From Arthrinium phaeospermum (taxonomy: Eukaryota > Ascomycota > Sordariomycetes > Amphisphaeriales > Apiosporaceae), in contig QYRS01000003.1 in NCBI GenBank assembly GCA_006503535.1, forward strand, positions 310,001-374,000: a DNA stretch of 64,000 bases, written 5' to 3'. A model generated the notes under the pieces. The model did no database searches. It was not told where the DNA came from and was given only the letters and a program-made list of their open reading frames with translations. Both the position numbers and the translations under genes were made by a program. Shown piece by piece: positions 9,991 through 19,498 of this stretch. The stretch's first letter is position 1; every line of letters begins with the position of its first letter.

Positions 9991-11414
9991 TTACTCCAGC
10001 ATCGAGGCCTGGTTGGTGTACAAAACGTCCACGACGTTGCCGAGCTTCTCGATCGTGTTGAGGGCGGCGTCGTAGCTCTCGTCGCGTTGCGTCTCGTCGA
10101 AGATGATGAGGCAGCCGGCACCCTGGTCGAGGACGCCGATGATGACCTTGTCGAGGATCATCTGGGAGAGCTTGCGCTCAATCTGCTGGTTGTCGAGGCC
10201 GACGAGCTTGGCGATGTGGGAGATCTCGACGCGGCTGAAGGGCTCAATGACCTTGATGAGGTTCTGCTCGAGCATGGCGTCGTAGAGGCGGCGCAGGTGG
10301 TTGCGGATGAAGGCGTCGCTGCCGAGCTCGTACTTGTAGGCGGCGAGGGCGCGCTCGTACTCGTCGAGGGAGCGGTTCGAGTGGGCGCGCGCAATGGCCT
10401 TCATGGCCTCGAGGTTCTGGCCGGCGTACTTCTGGGCCTGCTTGGACGTCATGAGGGTGTTGACGTCGTCGACGAGGTTCAGCATGATCTTGCACAGCAG
10501 CATGTACTGCAGGGCGGCCGTGGCCTTGAGGGTCTCGTCCTGGGTGTGGTAGCCGTCGAGGGCCTCGATGAAGTACGAGTAGGCCGTGTTGAAGTCCTGG
10601 TCCATGGTGTGCAGCATGCCCGACTGCATGTCGAGGTTGGCCTGCAGCTGCGGCGGCGTGTAGACCGAGGCGGCGCTGGTGCGGGCGCTGGTCAGGGCGG
10701 CGCGGGCCTTGGACGTGTTACCCAGGGCGTGGTAGACGCGCGACTCGAGCAGCTGCACCTCGACCAGCACCAGCTTGTCGTCGAGGCGCTTCAGCTCGCG
10801 CAGCAGGCCGTTGATGAGCGTCAGGGCCTCGTAGTACGACTGCTTGGCCATGTACAGACCGACCAGCCGGGTCTCGAGGTTCTGGCGGAGGAAGGTGCGG
10901 CGCGCCGAGGTGGCCCATTCTATACATGACTTGGTGATGGAGATCTGGATGTCCGTCGTGTTGGGGATCTTATCGAAGAGGTCTAGGAGCTGGCGGACTA
11001 TAGGCGGTGGTGATCATGCACCGGTTAGCAACGTGGCGGCAAGGGAATCGGCAATGGCATGGTTGCACATACCCAGTTTGGCGGTCTTTGCCTTGGCAAA
11101 AGAAGACAATACTGTTCTGCTTGTTGTGATAAGATCTACTAGGCCTTGGGAGTTCCTGGTGGTTTGATGATGCCATCGGTCAGCCCTGCCACTTCTGCAT
11201 TGACGTATTCCCAGCCGGTAAAAACCTACTTCTGATCCCGATACAGCTCTCCCAGGCTGATCAGTGCTGTCTCGTACTCCTTGATGGAGGCTTCTGAGGT
11301 AATGGAGGGGGGCTTCGAGATGATGTCTTTGTAGATAGCTTCGGCTTTCCGGGGGTCGGTGCTGGCTATTTCCTGGGCCTCCTTGACGGCCGACTTGCCT
11401 GTAGCAGCAGCCAT
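9991..11414 (-). CDS. RPN6: 26S proteasome regulatory subunit Rpn6 (PSMD11)
   Basis: Three exons (11414-11230, 11155-11073, 10997-9991) join exactly in frame to give 424 residues, the usual Rpn6 length. Donors are GTAGGT and GTATGT. The N-terminal alpha-solenoid contains the R-K-A-E-A-I-Y and L-L-D-L-F segments. The C-terminal half carries the PCI/winged-helix domain (about residues 300-385, from D-A-F-I-R-N-H-L to G-C-L-I-I-F) and ends in a helix for lid assembly. Rpn6 clamps the lid to the 20S-base interface and stabilises the 26S proteasome. It is transcribed divergently from SOF1 over a 557-bp promoter. The family call is certain; the splice sites are inferred from frame and homology. Confidence 0.95.
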
Positions 11415-11971
11415 GATGACGACGGGTCTGTTTACTGTGTGATTTTTGTTTCTGTTTTTTGGACAGACGGGACAGGCTGTAGTAATGTGACGTGGGTGTG
11501 GTGGTGGTTCGTCGATAATGGGCGTTTGGTGTTTGGTATGGTCGGGTCAAGCTGGCAGCAGGCTGGGCTTTGGTTGGAGGTGAGCTAATGGATTGATGCT
11601 GGAGCTCACTCGCCTATGCCATCAGTGCAGCCTTGCCAGTTGAGGGCCGCTAGGTTGCCGCGCATACGACACAAAGCCCACTAATCCGTCAGTCGCCGCA
11701 ATTGGGGGGTAGCTTCAGTGAGGGAGCTCCAGCGGAGCTTGGCACGTGACTCAGCTAACCTTCCATTTACCAACTGTTCCTTGCGGAGCAGATAGCGATA
11801 AGTCCCACTAAAAAGTTCGCTGCTTTCTACGCTGTTGATCCTCTGCATCCCAGCTTTTGGAGGGCGCCGTAGAGTGGGCTGCTTTTCTTGCTAGATTCTA
11901 GACCTACCATCGTCTCTTGTCTCGTAGCCACCCAATCCTAACTGTCTTATCGTCGCATACCGACAGTCACC
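11415..11971. promoter_or_regulatory. bidirectional RPN6-SOF1 promoter
   Basis: The two start codons are 557 bases apart and point away from each other, so both genes must share this DNA. Visible candidate elements are a TGACGT (CRE-like) near 11488 and a fused CACGTG/TGACTCA at 11743-11753. No obvious TATA box was seen. Confidence 0.6.
11743..11753. promoter_or_regulatory. fused E-box (CACGTG) and Gcn4/CPC1-type site (TGACTCA)
   Basis: CACGTG at 11743-11748 overlaps TGACTCA at 11747-11753 by two bases. Both are exact consensus cores: CACGTG for Cbf1-type bHLH factors and TGACTCA for Gcn4/CPC1/CpcA bZIP factors. The site lies about 220 bases upstream of the SOF1 start and 330 upstream of the RPN6 start. 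Function is inferred. Confidence 0.45.
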
Positions 11972-13497
11972 ATGAAGATCAAGGCGCTTTCTCGCTCCGT
12001 CGAGGCGTAAGTCAATGCCTGCACCAAACATGCCCGTGTGCAATTATTAACCATCATGGCCCTGCAGTTACCAGCCCGCCGGCAGCAAAAACTCCAAGAT
12101 GCCGAAGAACCTCGATCCTGCGATACATCCCTTCGAACGGGCCAGAGAGTACACGAAGGCTCTGACGGCCGTCAAGATGCAGCGCATGTTCGCCCAGCCT
12201 TTCCTGGCTCAGCTCGGAGAGGGTCACGTCGATGGTGTCTATTCGATGGCCAAGGATCCCAACTCGCTCGAACGGGTGGCCAGTGGCAGTGGCGACGGTG
12301 TCGTCAAGACTTGGGATCTCTCCAACTCATACGACAAGGCCGAAAAATGGCACACGACGGCCCACGAAAACATTGTCAAGTCTGTTTGCTGGACGCGCGA
12401 CCAGAAGCTCTTGACATGCGGTACCGATCGCAAGATTCAGCTATACGACCCCTATAACACCCCGAGCGATAGCGCGCCCCTTTCTTCTTGGCTGGGAAGC
12501 GCTTCCTGGTCAAGTCTTTCGCACCACAGGAGCCGCAACTCGTTCGCGGCCGCAGGCGGTTCAGGGGGTGTGTCCATCTATGATTTGGAACGGCACACAG
12601 CTGCGCCCGAAGTCCTGGCCTGGCCGAATGCCACCGACACCATCAATGCTGTCGCTTTCAACCAGGTCGAAACCTCCATCCTGGGCTCCTGCGGTTCTGA
12701 CCGATCTATCGTTTTCTACGACCTCCGAACGGCATCACCTATCGCCAAGACCGTCCTGACTTTTGCTTGCAATTCCATTTCGTTTAACCCCATGGAAGGA
12801 ATGAACTGTGCTGTTGCGTCTGAGGACCACTCAGTCTACGTAAGTCTCATTCTTACCGCCAAGACCATGTACAACATCGAAATCTGACCATTGCAACAGT
12901 TGTTCGATATGCGCAAGGTTGACCGTGCCCTCAATATCCTGAAGGACCATGTGGCGGCCGTGATGGATGTCGAGTTCTCCCCGACTGGCCAGGAGCTCGT
13001 GACAGCCTCATACGACAGAGTAAGAACCAACGCATCACATGTAGTAAACTGTAAGCTAACAACATTACCAGACTATCCGATTGTGGAACCGGGATCAGGG
13101 TCATTCCCGCGATGTCTACCATACAAAACGCATGCAACGTTGTTACTCTGCCATGTGGACACCTGATTCCAAATACATCCTGTCCGGCTCAGATGATGGA
13201 AACATTCGACTCTGGAGAGCCAATGCCTCCGCCCGTGAAGGCATCAAGAGCGCCCGCCAACGCCAGTCCGAGGAATACAACAACGCCCTGGTCGAGAGAT
13301 ACAAGCACATGCCCGAGGTCCGTCGTATCCACCGCCACAGGCACATTCCCCATGTCGTCAAGAAGGCCGGCGAGATCAAGACGGATGAGCTGCAGGCCCT
13401 CAAGAGGCGCGAGGAGAACGAGCGTCGCCACACCAAGAAGCAGTTCGAGAGGCGCAGGAGCGAGCGTGACAAGGTCATTTTGGCCAAGGAGAAATAA
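11972..13497 (+). CDS. SOF1: WD40 ribosome-biogenesis protein Sof1 (DCAF13)
   Basis: Four exons (11972-12006, 12068-12839, 12900-13019, 13072-13497) join in frame to 450 residues, matching Sof1/DCAF13 length. Donors are GTAAGT, GTAAGT and GTAAGA, and acceptors are CAG. The middle is a WD40 propeller (about 60-330) with repeats ending in W-D, Y-D, F-D and L-W-x-A. The end is the diagnostic Sof1 domain: R-R-I-x-R-H-R-H-I-P, then a Lys/Arg/Glu helix with E-R-R-H-T-K-K-Q-F. Sof1 is a nucleolar U3 snoRNP-associated component of the small-subunit processome, needed for 18S rRNA processing. The 35-base first exon is supported by the conserved M-K-I-K start. Confidence 0.95.
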
Positions 13498-13506
13498 TCG
13501 ATCGGG

Positions 13507-13523
13507 TCACGTGCTGTCACGTG
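13507..13523. promoter_or_regulatory. tandem TCACGTG boxes
   Basis: TCACGTG occurs at 13507-13513 and again at 13517-13523, exactly one helical turn apart, starting 10 bases after the SOF1 stop. The position suggests use by a downstream promoter or within the 3'UTR DNA. Function is inferred only from the exact repetition. Confidence 0.35.
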
Positions 13524-14280
13524 CATTTTCGAGGAGTTACGGAGTTTACTTGGTTCGCAAGACCAGAAAGAGATACCATCTCTGCATTAGGAAAGGCGTT
13601 CTGTTTTGTCCAGAAAGGCACTGCCCCGGAACCCCCTTGGCAAATTGGAAAATGTCCAGCATTTGCGAGGTCCTTCCTAGAAATCGAAAGCAAGGGTTCA
13701 AAAGCAAGGGTGATAGAGGAGAAATAAATTCACGCATTACGGCAATTATAAACTGCTCAGTCAAACTTTTAGTTGGGGAGTGGAATAGCTGCACCCATAT
13801 CAAGCTCGTATCTTGCACCCAAGAAGACCGTGCTGGCCAGAACAAAGTTGCTTATATGCGCGCTTGGGACTTTGATGCAAGCAGCTTATGACCAGATACC
13901 TACTTGATATTTCGTATAAACCAGCTCAAGGCTATCTACGGTTATCAATGGGTTCCTCATAGGCGTACCTCATGTTGGATCAAAGTGATACTGTCCAAAT
14001 GCCGCAATTAGTACTTCATATGAGCGGCTTGGGCCATCTCATAGGTCGCTGGCTGCGCGAATACTGAGCAATGTCGCCCCCTGCAACTTTCACCCAATGT
14101 GCCTCACGTATGGGGAAACTCGACGATTAGCCTCTTTCGTGCTCGGAGTCACTTACTATCTCTCTCCAAGCTGTGTTCGAGGTAGATAGAGTGCATACAT
14201 ATTCGATCAAGAAGCTTGATGGGCATTTCGTCGCACCCCAAGAGCACGTGGACACCCCCTTGATGGGACACGGAAAGTTC

Positions 14281-14287
14281 TATAAAT
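14281..14287 (+). promoter_or_regulatory. TATA box of the WSC-domain gene
   Basis: TATAAAT lies 108 bases before the start codon at 14389 and is followed by a pyrimidine-rich leader with C-T-T-C runs, the usual fungal core-promoter layout. A CACGTG lies about 35 bases further upstream (near 14246). Confidence 0.5.
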
Positions 14288-14388
14288 CTCTACGTTCTGC
14301 TTCCCTGACGAGTCTCGCAACTTCTTCCTTTCTTCAAACACAAAAACATTCACCATCCTTCTCTTGACCACAGTCTTACCTGTCCAAG

Positions 14389-15811
14389 ATGCGATCCGCC
14401 GCCGCCGTCCTCGCACTGGCCGGTGCCGCATCAGCCCTGTGGATCCCGATAGATGCCACGCTGGGCCGCGAGCATGAAAACCCTCACATCGACAGCAAGA
14501 AAATTGTTATCGGCGACAAGAAGATCAATTTCGGCCGCAAGTGGACCAAGATTCCCCCCGAGAACGAACGTCCCGTCATCGAGAAACCCCCTAAGGAGGA
14601 ACCGGCGCCGTGGACGCCTCCGCCGCCTCCTGCTGACCCGTCCTGGGAGGCTGCCTATCGTCGATGCTTCACGTAAGTCTCCACTATGTATATGCTTATT
14701 ACTATCCTCCGTTCCGGTGTACACATACACGACCGCTCGTATATTTCTCTTCCCAGAACAAAGCTAACGGTAGGGGTAAAGTGACGGCGCCAACGGCGTC
14801 CGCGCCCTCGACTTCGGCGCCGGCGTCGCCAAGGAGTTCCTGACCATCGACGTGTGCCTGGCCACCTGCGCAGCCCAGGGCTTCAAGCTGGCCGGCCTCG
14901 AGTACGGCAGCGAGTGCTACTGCGGCAACGCGCTGCAGGGCGAGAACGTGCCGACCCTGGACGAGCGCTGCGACCTCCCTTGTCTCGGAAGTAAGTCATT
15001 AGTTCTTATCCCCGCCACGTAACGAAAATAAACTCTTTTACACCCACTCACTTACTTACACGCCGGCCGAAATGCAGACAACAAGACGACCTGCGGCGGC
15101 CGCGGCGCCCTCGCCCTGTACGTCAAGGACAAGTTCGACTTCACCGAGGGCAAGGCCTTCGACGGCCTGGGCGGCGGGTTCGACGGCTACGAGCCCGTCG
15201 GCTGCTACCAGGACTTCCACCCGCTGGACCGCACGCTGAAAGTCGACGCGCTGCGGGGGCCCGAGCACCACGCCATGACGCCCGAGCTGTGCATCGCCGA
15301 CTGCAAGGCGCGCGGCTTCCCCCTGGCCGGGCTCGAGTACGGCCGCCAGTGCTTCTGCGGCCACGACCGCTCCGGGGTGTCCAACAAGACGGAGGACTTC
15401 TTCTGTAATCAGGGGTACTGGAAATGCGCAGCAGTAAGTGTTGGGATCATCTAAGCCCCTTTCTTTTTCTTTCCCTTTTCTTCGTGGGGGTATGATGATA
15501 GCTTTTTACTGACGGTTGTATTTGTCGACAGGTTCTGCGGAGGCAACTGGAACCTCGTCATATACTCCAAGGACGCCATCACTCCCGCCATCGCCCCCCC
15601 TCCCCCTCCTCCCCCTCCTCCTCCCCCAGCTGTGGAGCCCCGGTTGTCCCAGAGCGCCCGGAACATCTGCATGTTGTGGGACCCCGGCCTCCCGTTCTCA
15701 AGCGTGCGCCGGTTGTTCACGACGGCAAGCCCCACGCCGCCGACAGCGACACTTCTATTCGTCAACGCCGATCACCGGCAACCGACTCAGCAGCCGGCGC
15801 GCCAGAGTTAG
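14389..15811 (+). CDS. secreted protein with two WSC domains
   Basis: Exons 14389-14672, 14782-14990, 15078-15414 and 15532-15811 give 369 residues. Residues 1-16 are a signal peptide (hydrophobic Ala/Leu core). A basic-Pro linker follows, then WSC domain 1 (about 93-180) and WSC domain 2 (about 196-295). Each has the paired-cysteine pattern C-x3-C, A-G-L-E-Y-G-x-x-C-x-C-G and a closing C-G-G. WSC domains bind cell-wall carbohydrate. A polyproline stretch (encoded by a C-rich tract at 15593-15639) follows. The third intron is uncertain: a stronger donor (GTAAGT) at 15434 would put the last exon out of the WSC frame. Past the polyproline tract another frame stays open to 16101 and looks protein-like, so one missing C in the C7 run would extend the protein to about 466 residues. 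Confidence 0.75.
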
Positions 15812-16101
15812 TTAACCGTGGCTGGTTTCCTCGTCTACCCCTACCTCCTCCAGATCCTGAGAAGGAGAGGAAAAAAGCGGAACAAATCGTTAAGAACCTT
15901 GGCTTATCTGAACCGTGGAACACGTCGCTGAAGTATAGACTTGGCCTAACGGATGAACCACCGCCTGGGTCATTGATTATGTATAAAACCAAGCCTTGGC
16001 ATGGTGGAACTCCTCCTCGTCAACGCCGATCACCGGGTGAAAAACCGGTCATAACTATTTATCAAACCTTGCCAAGGTATGGTGGAACTCCACCTTACTA
16101 A

Positions 16102-16815
16102 AGTAATGACCAGCGATGAAACTCTGTTAAAGAGTAAGATTCCAGACTTTATTGGTGGTGGTGCCTAGGTGAGGAATCAGGTGGAATGGGGGGGGGATTG
16201 ATGCATTTTTCCGCGCGGACAAGTACGATAGCTAAATAGACACCACGTTTTCCTGCCCTTATTCCAACGATCGCGACCTTTCTCCCTGGTCTTCACAAGA
16301 GCCGGGGTTGTACATTGCTTGGGAAAAGTGTAGTGCCGGTAGTTTGTCGTTTGGTTTCGGCAAAGAAAAGACAATTCCGTCTGGAGTCCAACGGGATAGA
16401 ACCCAAGAAGAAAGTACTCTCTCTCTCTCCTTCCCTTCCCACTGTCATCTGGAATCGTCTCAGTGCAGTGTGTTTGTAATGATAGAGCTCGAAGAGAAGC
16501 ATAGAAGGGCACTGAAACTACTTTTCAACATGACCTCGTCTCATTGGCTTTCTACAGTTGATACGTCAACCAAGGACAAAGGGCAGAAACGGAACAGGGT
16601 CCCCAGGAGAGGAACAAAGAGCTAGTTCACCGCATACTCAGGGGTGATGTGTAACTGTGCAGACGTATATAATAATACATAGTCGCCGCTCTATTCAGGA
16701 GGAAGATAATCACACACAAATGTACGCATACTTTCTTACTCGCAAGGAATCATCCATATTAGAATCCAAACACCTTCTGTACACGACTACCACCAACACC
16801 CTCCCCGAACCCGAC
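16102..16815. other. intergenic
   Basis: Contains the 3' region of the WSC gene and the promoter of the next gene, with TATATAATA at 16666-16674. An in-frame upstream ATG at 16720 may be used instead of 16816. Nothing else recognised. Confidence 0.45.
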
Positions 16816-17793
16816 ATGTCCCAACCCCGGAACATCCCCCCCAACCGCTCAGCCGGCGGCGACCGCGTCGAAACGCCCACCACCGGCCAACCCAGCTCCC
16901 GCCCGCGGCTACCCCCCAGCGCCGCCGCCGACCTCATCGATGACAACAACAACGAAACCGCGCACGGCGCATCCCCCCTATCCCACATCGCCTCCCAAGG
17001 CGGCGGCTTCAAAGACGCCCCGACCGCCCGCCACACCCTGACCCTCATCGCCCACCGCAGCCTGCTCTACCAGCAACAGCTCGTGCGCACCTACCAGCGC
17101 CGCGCCCAAACACACTCGCGCGCCGCCACCTCGCCGGGCATGGCCGACGCCGCCGCCGTCTTCGCGCACTGGCAGACGACGACCCTCCCGACCCTGCGCC
17201 GCCAGCTCCGCGGCCGCCTCCCCAGCGCCCCCAACGACACCAACAGCAACAGCGGCTTCCGGCCCCTGGTGTCCAGAGACCTCCTATCCGCGCTGGTCCC
17301 GCGCTTCGAGCGCGTCGAGAACGCCCCCCCGCCCGTCGGGATGAAGAGGGACGTCAAGCCCTTCGGCTGGATCGCGGGGGAGCGCGGCTGCCTGGCGTTC
17401 CTGGAAGCCTACCTGGCGTCCTCGCCGCGGGCCAAGCTGGGCAACCTGCTCGTCGAGGCGTCGCGGGGCGCGGCGCGCGAGGAGGACTGGGAGGCCGTCC
17501 GGTACGCGGCGCTGGACTCGCTGGTGGAGCCCGGGCAGGAGACGCTGGCGGGGTGGACGGAGGGGGAGTTGTGGTACCATGATCACGCGGGCGGGCACAT
17601 GCCGTCGTACGCGCACCTGCGGCTGCTGGCGTGGGGCTGGTCGCCGGTTCCCGCGCGCACGCTGGCAGACCGGCTGGGGAAGTATCTGGAGTGGGTGGCG
17701 TGGCCGGAGACGGGGGATGGGTATTCGCCTTCGTTTGATGCGTCGGGGGGGATAGTAGGGGACCCGTATGCTCGTTACGTGAATGGGCGGTAA
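16816..17793 (+). CDS. conserved-looking protein of unknown function
   Basis: The frame is open from 16657, but the region before 16816 has poor coding character and overlaps a TATA-like element, so the start M-S-Q-P-R at 16816 is preferred (325 residues). The first 80 residues are Pro/Ser/Asp-rich and disordered. From about 90 onward there are amphipathic helices (H-R-S-L-L-Y-Q-Q-Q-L), a F-G-W-I-A-G-E-R-G-C-L segment (about 210) and a Trp-rich C-terminal half (W-Y-H-D-H; L-L-A-W-G-W-S-P). No signal peptide or membrane segment was found. I do not recognise the family. Strong GC bias at third positions supports that it is translated. Confidence 0.65.
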   Translation: MSQPRNIPPNRSAGGDRVETPTTGQPSSRPRLPPSAAADLIDDNNNETAHGASPLSHIASQGGGFKDAPTARHTLTLIAHRSLLYQQQLVRTYQRRAQTHSRAATSPGMADAAAVFAHWQTTTLPTLRRQLRGRLPSAPNDTNSNSGFRPLVSRDLLSALVPRFERVENAPPPVGMKRDVKPFGWIAGERGCLAFLEAYLASSPRAKLGNLLVEASRGAAREEDWEAVRYAALDSLVEPGQETLAGWTEGELWYHDHAGGHMPSYAHLRLLAWGWSPVPARTLADRLGKYLEWVAWPETGDGYSPSFDASGGIVGDPYARYVNGR

Positions 17794-17997
17794 GATGGGC
17801 TGCTTGAAATGAACTCTGATGATGATGATGATGATTAGGGGAATCGCGGTGAATACAGGTCACTGAGGTGTAACCCCTGAATAACGGTCCCATGATAGCT
17901 AAAATGATAAGAATAGAACCATGTCTTGGCGATTGTGTTAGGTGTACGCAACTTGATTCTCATACCGTTCACCACAGCTCCATCCAGATGAATCCCC

Positions 17998-18957
17998 CTA
18001 TTTCGAAACCATAGCCCTGACCGTCTCCTCAATCGGCACCGCCGTCTTCCCCACCGACCCCAACAGCCGGCCCAGCGTCGGATCATCAATCAAGCACTCC
18101 CCGTCCTTTAGGGCGTCGTAAGTAGCAGCCCACCACTCGACCGCCGGCCGGTCCATGCCGCGGTCCTCGACGTAGTGGCGCTCATGCTCCTCGCGACCCA
18201 CAATCTCGACCCGCACTTGAGGCTTTCCACTGCCGCGCGCCTCCGACACCAAAGCCGCAATCTCCTTCAGATCCCGCGCCCCCGCGGGCGCCGTCGACAG
18301 GTAACACGTCCTCCCCGCCCACTCTTCGCTCGACTGCGTCAGCACCAACGCATTAGCCACCCCCAGATCCGCAATCGCCGTCCAGCAGATCTTGCCGTCG
18401 CCCCCGAGCCTGACGGTCCCGCGCTCGTCGTTGCGCGCGTCGAAGAAGTAGCCCAGGTACAGGGGCCAGGACTCGTTATAGAGCCCCTCCCTCAGCACCG
18501 TGACTTTCACCTTGCCCTCCCTCTGCAGGCTCTCCAGGTACGCCTCGGTCCGGATGTGCGCCCGCATCACGCCCGACTTGCTCGGGTTCCCGAACCCGAG
18601 ACTCGAGTAATAAACGTGCCCCACCCCCGCCGCGACGGCGGCGTCAATCGCCGTCCTATGGTGCCGCTCGCGGCCTTCGCCGGGGGGCGCGTCGTTGTAG
18701 TCCAGCTCGATGCGCGGGGTGGAGACGAGGAAGAAGCGCTCGACGCCCCGCAGAGCTTGTTCGAGCGACGCGGCGTCCTCAAAGGTGGCGTGGCGGACCT
18801 GGACGCCCTTGGCCTGCAGCTGCTGCCATTTGTCCGACCCGGGCGCCGACGAGGTGAGGGCGACGATAGAGTCCGGGGCCGCCAGCTTCTGGGACAGGAG
18901 GGCGGAGAGGGTGGCTCCGCCGAGCTTGCCGGTGGCGCCTATGATGGCAATCGACAT
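17998..18957 (-). CDS. NmrA-like NAD(P)-binding reductase (quinone oxidoreductase type)
   Basis: This single-exon, 319-residue protein has the atypical short-chain dehydrogenase fold. The dinucleotide-binding loop G-A-T-G-K-L-G-G is at residues 7-14 after a beta strand, and an F-F-L-V-S-T-P strand lies near 95. The H-V-Y-Y-S-S-L-G-F segment (about 125-133) is typical of the NmrA / QOR2 branch, where the catalytic Tyr-x3-Lys motif is not retained. A C-terminal substrate domain follows. Such proteins either reduce quinones with NAD(P)H or act as redox sensors that bind a GATA factor, as NmrA does. Length fits the enzyme-like branch. It lies next to the acyltransferase gene in the same orientation, 541 bases apart, but a shared pathway is not evident. 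Confidence 0.85.
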   Translation of the reverse strand: MSIAIIGATGKLGGATLSALLSQKLAAPDSIVALTSSAPGSDKWQQLQAKGVQVRHATFEDAASLEQALRGVERFFLVSTPRIELDYNDAPPGEGRERHHRTAIDAAVAAGVGHVYYSSLGFGNPSKSGVMRAHIRTEAYLESLQREGKVKVTVLREGLYNESWPLYLGYFFDARNDERGTVRLGGDGKICWTAIADLGVANALVLTQSSEEWAGRTCYLSTAPAGARDLKEIAALVSEARGSGKPQVRVEIVGREEHERHYVEDRGMDRPAVEWWAATYDALKDGECLIDDPTLGRLLGSVGKTAVPIEETVRAMVSK

Positions 18958-19498
18958 GGTGTTTTCTTGAGAAGAGCGTCTTGTATAAAATTCTTATTTC
19001 AGTTGGTGATACGTAACTCTGGTTTATGACCAGGGAGCAGTGCCTTAAATATACGCCCGATTAATTATATGCACTTATAAGTAGAATTGATTAGTTGACT
19101 TACAGTTTGAAGATGTATTAAAGGCTCAAAAGCAGTTCTTGGAGACGAAGCTTGCTAAGCAGAACGTCATGCTCCAGTGCTCCCCATTCTGTGGGGTCAG
19201 TCCCCAACGCTTAACGCCGAAAGTAGGGGGGCCGCGCCCGAGCGGCGACAACATTGAAGATGCTTGGTAATAAGGCCAATTAGTCACTGAAACTTGTTGG
19301 CAAGAACCCCATTGAGATCGGAATTGGGTTCAGTAGGAAAGATGATGAAGTTGGGAAGATATGTGCCAAAAAGGGGGTAGGTACCGGTACTCATCCACCA
19401 TCTAACTCCAGCGGAGGCTCCAGATCGATCTTTTACGATCACCAACACATCATCCTCCAACCCCAAAAGAATCCAACCTCAAGCAACGAGACACCGCC
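18958..19498. other. intergenic between two minus-strand genes
   Basis: Holds the promoter of the NmrA-like gene and the 3' end of the acyltransferase. A G- and C-rich run near 19225-19250 interrupts otherwise AT-rich DNA. No gene seen. Confidence 0.45.

Larger units (their letters stand above)
13498..14388. other. intergenic between SOF1 and the WSC gene
   Basis: Contains the SOF1 3' end, two CACGTG boxes 10 bases apart just after its stop codon, and the WSC-gene promoter with a TATA box. No further gene seen. Confidence 0.5.

Noticed and set aside
10087..10929. Plus-strand frame of 280 codons inside RPN6
   Set aside because: It is the exact antisense of the conserved PCI half of Rpn6 and has a Val/Leu/Glu/Gly composition typical of antisense of GC-rich genes.
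16657..16815. N-terminal extension of 53 codons to the unknown protein at 16816
   Set aside because: The extension overlaps a TATA-like box and has leader-like composition; the downstream ATG fits the coding bias better, though the ATG at 16720 cannot be excluded.
18175..19029. Plus-strand frame of 284 codons over the NmrA-like gene
   Set aside because: Antisense shadow; Arg/Pro-rich and without recognisable motifs, while the minus strand has a clear G-x-x-G-x-x-G fold.
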